A stretch of DNA of 13,840 nt from Burkholderiaceae bacterium (GTDB taxonomy: Bacteria > Pseudomonadota > Gammaproteobacteria > Burkholderiales > Burkholderiaceae): the NCBI GenBank assembly GCA_030151165.1, contig JASLEM010000180.1, positions 1-13,840 on the forward strand. Direction: 5' to 3'. The notes below the pieces were generated by a model. That model saw nothing but the letters and a program-made list of their open reading frames with translations. It did not search any database and was not told the DNA's origin. Positions within the stretch are counted from its first letter, which is position 1. Each line of letters starts with the position of its first letter. Both the position numbers and the translations under genes were made by a program. Below are positions 1 through 5,555 of this stretch, one piece after another.

Positions 1-625
1 CGGCCGCGGAGGCGATCAACGCGGCCGGATGCACGTAGAGCGGCCCGATCGACGCGTCGACGCCCGCCAGCACATGCTGCGTCTTGCCGAGGCTGTAGGC
101 GCCGACCATGCTCGCCTCGCCCGCCTGCGCGTTGCCCTGCCACCAGCGGTCGATGTCGGCGAAGACGTCCGCGTGGCGCGGCCAGCGGTAGATCGGCAGG
201 CCGAAGGTCGCCTCGGTCACGAAGCAGTGGCAGGGCACGGGCTCGAAGGGCTCGCAGGTCGGGTTGGTGTCGCCCAGCGTCGAGAGGTGGTAGTCGCCGG
301 CCAGCACCCAGGCTTCGCCGCCGACCTCGATGCGCACCTGCGCCGAGCCGAGGATGTGGCCGGCCGGGTGCAGGCTGACGCGGGCGTCGCCGATCACGAG
401 CGGCTCGCCCCAGGCGAGGCCGGTCACGTCGATCCGGCCGAGCCGTGCGCGCAGCACGCCGACGCCGCGCTGCGCGGTCAGGTAGTGGCGATGGCCGGTG
501 CGGGCGTGGTCGGCGTGCGCGTGCGTGATGACGGCGCGCTCGACCTTGCGCCAGGGGTCGATGTAGAAGTCGCCGGCCGGGCAGTAGAGGCCTTCGGCGC
601 GGCGGACGACGAGGTCGGCGCTCAT
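1..625 (-). CDS. Ligase-associated DNA exonuclease, metallo-beta-lactamase fold (3' end outside window)
   Basis: Reading leftwards from an ATG at 625, an open frame of 208 codons reaches the window edge with no stop. It carries the metal-binding signature of metallo-beta-lactamase nucleases, THAHADH (H35, H37, D39, H40), then HPAGHILGSAQ around residues 86-96 and a GDY motif with D111. The blocks CPAGDFYIDPW near the start and TEATFGLPIYRWP near residue 150 match my memory of the exonuclease encoded beside ATP-dependent DNA ligase and a DEXH helicase in a bacterial DNA-repair cluster. That family is usually about 330-350 residues, so roughly 60 percent is visible. The ligase would be expected just beyond the left edge, which I cannot see. 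No strong ribosome site precedes the ATG. The 161 bp between this start and the divergent DUF805 gene must hold its promoter, but I see no convincing elements there. Confidence 0.88.
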   Translation of the reverse strand, partial: MSADLVVRRAEGLYCPAGDFYIDPWRKVERAVITHAHADHARTGHRHYLTAQRGVGVLRARLGRIDVTGLAWGEPLVIGDARVSLHPAGHILGSAQVRIEVGGEAWVLAGDYHLSTLGDTNPTCEPFEPVPCHCFVTEATFGLPIYRWPRHADVFADIDRWWQGNAQAGEASMVGAYSLGKTQHVLAGVDASIGPLYVHPAALIASAA

Positions 626-786
626 GGTCGTCCGATCGGCGCGGCCGTGCGCGACACGCCCGTGATGGCGAACTTCGTCGAAAGCGGCCGGATCTGCGGC
701 GCCCGCACAACGCCCGGGGTGCCGAGTGCACGCCCCGGCCTTCGGAGAGGCAGACCGGCGCGGGGGCGCGTGGAATACTGTCCGCC

Positions 787-1302
787 ATGGATCTGCCCCC
801 GATCGACGACGCGACCGCCCGCGTCACGCCGCCCGTCGCGCCGGCCCGCGCCGCGGGGCCGCTGGGCGCCGACGAGCTCGCCTCGATCGCGCTCGGCCGC
901 GGCGGCGACGCGCTGTCGCTCGCCCAGATGTACCTGCACGTGGACGGCCGCATCTCGCGCCGCATGTTCTGGCTGCACGGCGTCGGCGCGCTGCTGGTGG
1001 CGGGCGTGATCCTGAACGCGCTGATGGACATCGCCGGGCTCGCCGCGGACACCGGCGGCAAGCTCGTCAACCTGATCCTCGCGTGGCCGTACATCGCGGT
1101 CTCGGCCAAGCGCCTGCACGACTACAACCGCTCGGCGTGGTGGATGCTGATCAACTTCGTGCCGGTGGTCGGCTGGTTCGTCACGCTGGCGGCCAACGGC
1201 TGCATGCGCGGGCGCCGCGGGCCGAACCGCTTCGGGCCGGATCCGCAGACGATGCGCGCGCAACGCACGCCGGGCAGGCTCGACCCGCTGCATCCTCAGT
1301 AA
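787..1302 (+). CDS. DUF805 family inner-membrane protein
   Basis: This 171-residue protein has the DUF805 pattern: an amphipathic lead-in GRISRRMFW (54-62), then hydrophobic segments at about 61-80, 93-107 and 118-138, the hallmark KRLHDYNRSAWW (108-119) and the closing GPNRFGPDP (145-153). E. coli YhaH and YhaI belong to the same family; no biochemical function is established for it. The first 45 residues are rich in Pro and Ala and probably form a soluble N-terminal tail. The ATG at 787 has no clear ribosome site. A TACTGT at 776-781 resembles a -10 box and would start the transcript almost at the ATG, so a leaderless message is possible, but no -35 is evident. The TAA overlaps the stop of the convergent clsB gene by 7 bp. 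Confidence 0.85.
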   Translation: MDLPPIDDATARVTPPVAPARAAGPLGADELASIALGRGGDALSLAQMYLHVDGRISRRMFWLHGVGALLVAGVILNALMDIAGLAADTGGKLVNLILAWPYIAVSAKRLHDYNRSAWWMLINFVPVVGWFVTLAANGCMRGRRGPNRFGPDPQTMRAQRTPGRLDPLHPQ

Positions 1303-2459
1303 CGTCCGTTGATGCCGGCCATGCGCAGGAACCAGTGCGCGACGATCGCGACGAAGGTCCGCCGCAGCACGGCCAGCCAGCCGGTCGAATACGGCGGGGC
1401 GAGCACCGGGCGCGAGGCGGCGATGGCGATGTCGAGCTCCTCCGCGACGCGGCGCGCGAACGCGCCGTCGCAGACGACGACGTTGGCCTCGAGGTTGAGC
1501 AGCAGCGACAGCGGGTCGATGTTGGAGCTGCCGACGGTGGCCCACTCGTCGTCGATCACCGCGACCTTCGCGTGCAGGTACGCCGGGGTGTATTCGAAGA
1601 TCTGCACGCCCTTGGCCAGCAACTCGTCGTACAGCACGCGCGCGGCCACGCCGGCGATCCGGTAGTCGATCTTGCCCTGCAGCAGCAGCCGCACGCGCAC
1701 GCCGCGCTCGGCCGCGTGGACGAGCGCGTGGCGGAAGGTGTGGCCCGGGTAGAAATACGGCGTGACGAGGTCGACGCGGTGGCGCGCGTGCTGGATCGCC
1801 TCCATGTACACGCGCTCGATGGAGCGGCGCTGGCGCAGGTTGTCGCGCACCACGAACGCGAGGTTGACCGGCGGCACCACCTGCTCGTGCATCGCGCGCT
1901 TCGGCCGCACGAGCCGCATGCGGTGCGCGAGGCGGCGCACGCGCGCGACCGGCGCGGCGCTGCGAACGAGGCTCGCCACCTCGTCGCGCCAGACGCGCCC
2001 GAGCGTGGCGCGTGTCCAGATCGCCTGCACGGCCTGCTCGACCTCGCGCACCGCGCGGCCGCGCAGCTGCGTCGCGAAGTCGAGCCGGGGCGCGTCGCTC
2101 CAGCCGTGGTGGAGGTCGTTGCGGTCGGCGATCAGGTTGATGCCGCCGACGAAGGCGACCTCGCCGTCGACCACGCACAGCTTCTGGTGCAGCCGCCGCG
2201 CCTGGCCGGGCGAGAGGTAGCTCCACCAGCGGTCGATCGGCCGGAACACGGCGAGCTCGACGCCGGCCTCGCACATCCACGCGCGGATCGTCGCGAGCGT
2301 CGCCTTCGAGCCGAAGCCGTCGACCACCACGCGCACCTGCACGCCGCGCCGCGCCGCGTCGGCCAGCAGCAGCGCGAGGGTCTGCGCGACGGCGTCGTCG
2401 TGGAAGATGTACGTGGCGAGCCAGACCGTGCGCCGCGCCTGCGCGATCGCCGCACCCAT
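1296..2459 (-). CDS. clsB: ClsB-type cardiolipin synthase / phospholipase D superfamily protein, start codon unclear
   Basis: The protein has two HxKxxxxD phospholipase D motifs: H91-K93-D98 in LHQKLCVVDGE and H296-K298-D303 in LHAKVAVIDDE, each followed by a glycine/asparagine turn (GGIN, GSSN). Layout and sequence resemble E. coli ClsB (YbhO), which makes cardiolipin from phosphatidylglycerol and phosphatidylethanolamine at the inner membrane. The neighbouring EEP gene mirrors the ybhP-ybhO pair of E. coli. The first ATG in frame is at 2459 (387 residues), but conserved ClsB sequence continues upstream in the same frame: GHQAELLRGGDALFPA, to about 2507, lines up with the E. coli N-terminus GNKIQLLENGEQYYPA. 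The frame is open back to a TGA near 2600 with no ATG, GTG or TTG. Either an unusual start is used, or a small indel or base change has removed it. The coordinates given are therefore a minimum. The 3' end overlaps the convergent DUF805 gene by 7 bp. Confidence 0.88.
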   Translation of the reverse strand: MGAAIAQARRTVWLATYIFHDDAVAQTLALLLADAARRGVQVRVVVDGFGSKATLATIRAWMCEAGVELAVFRPIDRWWSYLSPGQARRLHQKLCVVDGEVAFVGGINLIADRNDLHHGWSDAPRLDFATQLRGRAVREVEQAVQAIWTRATLGRVWRDEVASLVRSAAPVARVRRLAHRMRLVRPKRAMHEQVVPPVNLAFVVRDNLRQRRSIERVYMEAIQHARHRVDLVTPYFYPGHTFRHALVHAAERGVRVRLLLQGKIDYRIAGVAARVLYDELLAKGVQIFEYTPAYLHAKVAVIDDEWATVGSSNIDPLSLLLNLEANVVVCDGAFARRVAEELDIAIAASRPVLAPPYSTGWLAVLRRTFVAIVAHWFLRMAGINGRY

Positions 2460-2670
2460 CGCCGGGAACAGCGCATCGCCGCCGCGCAGCAGCTCGGCCT
2501 GGTGGCCGCCGGCGAACTTCGGCTTGACGCCGAGGCTCCAGGCGGCGCGCGCATTGGCACGCTCACGACGCTTCGCGCGAATCGCGGTTCTCCATCAGGG
2601 GTGGCGGGGAAGGCCGCCGTCGGCGGGCGGCGCGCGGCGCCGGAACGCGTCGCGCGGGCGTCAATTTAGC

Positions 2671-3480
2671 TCAAGCCAGCTCGAGCTCGGCCACGTACGG
2701 CAAATGATCGGACATCCGCGCCCAGCCCGAGCCGCGCGGCACCATCGTGCCCTCGCAGCGGAAGCCGCGCATGTAGATGCGGTCGAGCGAGAAGACGGGC
2801 AGGCGCGACGGGAACGTCGGCCGCTTGGGCATGCGCGGGTCGGACGCGAGCGCGCGCGTGAGGCCGGCCTTGGACATCGGCAGGTCGAGGCGCTCGCCCC
2901 AGTCGTTGAAGTCGCCGGCCACGAGCACCGGCTCGTCCGGCGGCAGTTCCTTGGCGATGTACTCGCCGAGCCGCTGCGCCTGGCGCATGCGGCTGGAGTG
3001 CACGAGGCCGAAGTGGGCGACGATCGCGTGGATCGTCACGCCGTTCCAGGTGACGGGCACGTAGAGCAGGCCGCGCTGCTCGAAGCGGTGGTCGGAGACG
3101 TCGTGGTGGCCGACGTCGCCCAGCGGCCAGCGCGAGAGCAGCGCGTTGCCGTGCTCGCCGTGCTTGGTGAACGCGTTGGAGCGGTAGGCCGAGTTGTAGC
3201 CGTCGGGCGCGAGGAACTCGGCCTGCCCCTGGTCGGGCCAGCCGAGCAGCGTCTGGTCGAAGCGGCGCGCGTCGCGCGTGTGGTGCAGGCGGACTTCCTG
3301 CAGGAACACGAGGTCGGCGTCGAGCGCCTCGACGCCCAGCACGAGGTTGTGGATCTCGAGGCGCTTCGTGGCACCCATGCCGCGCACGCCCTTGTGGATG
3401 TTGTAGGTGGCCACGCGCAGCCGGCCGGTGGCGGTGGCGGTCTGCGGCGGCAGGACGGTGAAGTCCGACGACATGTTCAT
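2671..3480 (-). CDS. Endonuclease/exonuclease/phosphatase (EEP) family hydrolase, YbhP-like
   Basis: This 269-residue protein shows the EEP (DNase I-like) fold signatures in order: ATYNIHKG with N27, FLQEV with metal-binding E62, GNALLSRWPL (111-120), VAHFGL with H156, VAGDFNDW with D190 and N192, SLDRIYMRGF with D233, and the terminal SDH with D258 and H259. The substrate cannot be deduced, since the family covers DNA repair nucleases, phosphoinositide phosphatases and sphingomyelinases. Being next to clsB, as in the E. coli ybhP-ybhO pair, suggests a link to phospholipid turnover, but that is inference. I chose ATG 3480 because conserved sequence begins soon after it; a GTG at 3558 in the same frame would add 26 atypical residues. 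No good ribosome site precedes ATG 3480, but it overlaps the stop of a 30-codon ORF (TGATG), so translational coupling may supply initiation. Confidence 0.87.
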   Translation of the reverse strand: MNMSSDFTVLPPQTATATGRLRVATYNIHKGVRGMGATKRLEIHNLVLGVEALDADLVFLQEVRLHHTRDARRFDQTLLGWPDQGQAEFLAPDGYNSAYRSNAFTKHGEHGNALLSRWPLGDVGHHDVSDHRFEQRGLLYVPVTWNGVTIHAIVAHFGLVHSSRMRQAQRLGEYIAKELPPDEPVLVAGDFNDWGERLDLPMSKAGLTRALASDPRMPKRPTFPSRLPVFSLDRIYMRGFRCEGTMVPRGSGWARMSDHLPYVAELELA

Positions 3481-3572
3481 CACGGCGGTCTGTGTCGCGC
3501 GGCGACGCGCGAGGTGAGGTGGACGAAGGCCGCGACGAACGGCTCGCGGGAGATCCACTTGGCAAATGACAT
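3480..3572 (-). CDS. Possible 30-residue upstream ORF coupled to the EEP gene
   Basis: ATG at 3572 opens a 30-codon frame (starting MSFAKWISREPFVAAF) whose TGA shares its last base with the EEP start codon (TGATG, 3478-3482). The peptide is mildly amphipathic, with a hydrophobic middle (FVAAFVHL) and a basic end, and has no recognised domain. The arrangement is typical of translational coupling, which would account for the lack of a ribosome site in front of the EEP gene. No ribosome site is visible before ATG 3572 either. It could also be a chance frame in GC-rich sequence. Confidence 0.3.
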   Translation of the reverse strand: MSFAKWISREPFVAAFVHLTSRVAARHRPP

Positions 3573-3630
3573 GCCGGAACGATCATGCCACCCCTGGCCG
3601 TCACGCGACAGCAAGCCCCCGCGCCAACAT

Positions 3631-3664
3631 CGGACGGACGGACGGTCGGACGCAGGGTCGGACG
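3631..3664. repeat. CGGA tetranucleotide microsatellite
   Basis: Three CGGA units in a row (3631-3642) are followed by CGGT, another CGGACG (to 3652) and a further CGGACGG at 3658-3664. It lies 17-50 bp beyond the nudB stop, in the 108-bp gap before the short ORF and the EEP gene. Such tracts can change length by slippage; here that would alter only the leader. Confidence 0.55.
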
Positions 3665-3680
3665 GCCCGCCGCCGCCGGC

Positions 3681-4187
3681 TCAGCGCCCGGCGAGCCAGC
3701 GGGGCAGGTGCAGGATCGCCTCGGCGTTGGACGGCGAGAAGCATTTGTCCGCCGCCTCGCGCCACGGCAGCCAGGCCTGCGCGACATGCTCGCGCGGCGC
3801 GAGCACCACGGGCGTGCCCGCGGGCACCTGCAGCGCGAACACATGCTCGGTGTTGTGCGTCACGCCCGGCGCGTAGCGATGGCGCCAGCGCGGGTAGATC
3901 TCGTACAGGTTGACGAGCTCGCAGTCGACCAGCGCCCGCATCGGCACCGCGGCGCTGCCGACGGCGATGCCCGTCTCCTCGGCGACCTCGCGCACGCAGG
4001 TCTGCACCAGCGATTCCTCGAGCGTGTCCTTCGAGCCGGTGACGCTCTGCCAGTAGCCGGGCGCGTCGGCGCGCTCGATCAGCAGCACGTCGAGCGCCGG
4101 CGTGTGGATCACGACGAGGACGGACTCGGGGATCTTGAACGGGCGCGGCGTGTCGGTCGAGGGCGTGGATGAGGTCGGGGCGGTCAT
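3681..4187 (-). CDS. nudB: Dihydroneopterin triphosphate diphosphatase (Nudix)
   Basis: This 168-residue Nudix hydrolase has an exact Nudix box, Gx5Ex7REVxEETGI, running from GSKDTLEES to CVREVAEETGI (about residues 51-73). The family removes pyrophosphate from 7,8-dihydroneopterin triphosphate, an early step of folate synthesis. The lead-in PESVLVVIHTP, the GYWQSVTGSK segment and the late blocks LYEIYPRWRHRYAPG and NTEHVFAL agree with NudB. The length is slightly above the usual 150 because of a Thr/Ser/Pro-rich head of some 16 residues. ATG 4187 lies 9 bp after the TAG of the 60-residue membrane protein, so nudB is probably read from the same transcript as the iron-uptake genes upstream. 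No independent promoter fits in the 9-bp gap, although one inside the upstream coding region cannot be excluded. In related Burkholderiales I recall nudB directly after aspS; here the two are about 6 kb apart. Confidence 0.9.
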   Translation of the reverse strand: MTAPTSSTPSTDTPRPFKIPESVLVVIHTPALDVLLIERADAPGYWQSVTGSKDTLEESLVQTCVREVAEETGIAVGSAAVPMRALVDCELVNLYEIYPRWRHRYAPGVTHNTEHVFALQVPAGTPVVLAPREHVAQAWLPWREAADKCFSPSNAEAILHLPRWLAGR

Positions 4188-4196
4188 CCCGCGATG

Positions 4197-4379
4197 CTAG
4201 CGCGGCGGCCGGCCGCGGCCGCGCCAGCCGAACCACGCGCACGCCGCGGTCGGCACGCCGAGGCCGACCCACGACAGCGCGTCCCACGCGCCGTCGCCGA
4301 CGAGGCCGCCCACGAGTCCGACCGCGCTGACGATCGCGATCGCGACCGGCCAGCCCCACAGCGCGAGCAGCGCCCTCAC
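4197..4379 (-). CDS. Small two-helix membrane protein (60 aa) of the iron-uptake operon
   Basis: A GTG at 4379 overlaps the TGA of the PepSY gene by four bases (GTGA) and opens a 60-codon frame ending in TAG at 4197-4199. The product has two strongly hydrophobic segments, about residues 4-27 and 33-52, joined by GDGAWDALSW, and a basic C-terminal tail (WRGRGRPPR) that should face the cytoplasm. I recall similar short proteins with a GDGxWDxLSW loop behind PepSY genes in other proteobacteria, without any assigned function. The overlap implies translational coupling with the reductase, so it may be an accessory or stabilising subunit; that is inference. Only in this frame does the stretch between the PepSY stop and nudB encode a membrane-type protein, which supports it as a real gene. 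Confidence 0.7.
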   Translation of the reverse strand: MRALLALWGWPVAIAIVSAVGLVGGLVGDGAWDALSWVGLGVPTAACAWFGWRGRGRPPR

Positions 4380-5503
4380 GCCGCCGCCCTCGCCCGCGCC
4401 GACGCCTTCGCGGCGGACCGCTTGCCGAGCCACAGGTAGAGCCCGCTGCCCAGCACGACGATCGTGACGACGTCGAGCGCCGCCCACAGCCACTGCATCG
4501 GCACGCCGCCGTAGTCGCCGAAGTGCAGCGGCTGCGACAGCAGCAGCGCCGTCAGGTACCAGGGCGGCGGCGGGCTGGCCGTGACCTCGCCGGTCGTCGC
4601 GTCGACCATCACCGGCGTGACGAGCCGCTGCGTCAACGCCTCGCGCCCGCGCAGGAAGACCGTGTAGTGGTGCTCGCTGCTGAACGACGTGCCCGGGAAC
4701 GCGATGAACGCGACCTGCAGGCCCGGCTCGCGGGCGCGCGCGGCCGCGACGGCCTTCTCGAGCGAGCCGAGCCGCGTCACCGGCGGCAGCCCGCGGTACG
4801 GCGCCAGCATGCCGGCCACCTGGTCGTTGCGCCAGTGCGAGATGACGAGGTCGGCCCACGTGTTGATCATGCCGGTGGCGCCGACGACGACGGCCCAGGT
4901 CAGCGTCGCGATGCCCAGCAGGTTGTGCAGGTCGAGCCACTTCACGCGCGGCGAGCGGTCGCGCCGCACCTCGCCGAAGCGCAGCTTGCGCATGAACGGC
5001 GCGTAGAGCACGACGCCCGAGACGATCGCCACCAGCATCAGCAATCCCATGAAGCCGAGGAACAGCTTGCCCGCGAGGCCCGCGAACAGGTCGACGTGCA
5101 ACTCGTGGATCACGGCCATCACGCCGTGGTCGATCTTCGGCTCGGCGAGCGCGGCGCCGGTGCGGGCGTCGACGGCCACCTGCACGAGGTCGGTCGACGA
5201 GGTCGGCGTGTCCGACATCGTCACGAACCACACGCGCTCGTCGCCCGGCTCCTGCGAGACGAACATGCCGTTCTTCGCAGGGAAGCGCGCCTTCGCGACC
5301 CGCATCACGCGGTCGAGGCTCACCTGCGGCGCGTCGGCGGGCATCTCGGGCGGCACGACGACCGTGCCGAGCCACTGGTCGATCTGGTGGTGGAAGACCA
5401 GCGGCAGGCCGGTGAGGCACAGCAGCAGCAGGAAGGCCGTGCTGACGAGGCTCGCCCATTTGTGCAGCCACGACCAGGCCCGCAGCGCGCGGGCACTCAG
5501 CAT
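4376..5503 (-). CDS. PepSY-associated TM protein, probable ferrisiderophore reductase
   Basis: This 375-residue inner-membrane protein has four hydrophobic segments (about 17-38, 147-169, 196-217 and 335-359) with two PepSY-like periplasmic regions between them (about 60-120 and 245-310, each with a VDAxTG turn: VDARTG, VDATTG). Conserved histidines lie near the membrane edges: H14 in LHKW, H133 and H136 in IHELHVDL, H193 in DLHNLLG and H327 in PLHFGDYGG. These are typical of the PepSY_TM family, whose members FoxB, FiuB-type and FsrB-type proteins reduce ferric siderophores in the periplasm or at the membrane, probably through haem. Its start lies 52 bp behind the TonB-dependent receptor stop with no terminator between, so the two form one operon. 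A GGAG lies 10 nt before the ATG. Substrate specificity cannot be read from the sequence. Confidence 0.88.
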   Translation of the reverse strand: MLSARALRAWSWLHKWASLVSTAFLLLLCLTGLPLVFHHQIDQWLGTVVVPPEMPADAPQVSLDRVMRVAKARFPAKNGMFVSQEPGDERVWFVTMSDTPTSSTDLVQVAVDARTGAALAEPKIDHGVMAVIHELHVDLFAGLAGKLFLGFMGLLMLVAIVSGVVLYAPFMRKLRFGEVRRDRSPRVKWLDLHNLLGIATLTWAVVVGATGMINTWADLVISHWRNDQVAGMLAPYRGLPPVTRLGSLEKAVAAARAREPGLQVAFIAFPGTSFSSEHHYTVFLRGREALTQRLVTPVMVDATTGEVTASPPPPWYLTALLLSQPLHFGDYGGVPMQWLWAALDVVTIVVLGSGLYLWLGKRSAAKASARARAAA

Positions 5504-5555
5504 GGGGCGCGGGCTCCGGGCGTGGGCATCGTCGGGGGGTCGGGTCGAGGAAGGA

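Noticed and set aside
622..2280. Long minus-strand frame of 552 codons across the DUF805 and clsB genes
   Set aside because: The translation is a monotone Arg/Ala/Pro-rich sequence typical of an antisense or shifted frame in GC-rich DNA; clsB motifs are in another frame.
726..2669. Plus-strand frame of 647 codons opposite clsB
   Set aside because: It is the complement of a real gene, rich in Arg, Val, Asp and His with no motif, and overlaps both DUF805 and clsB.
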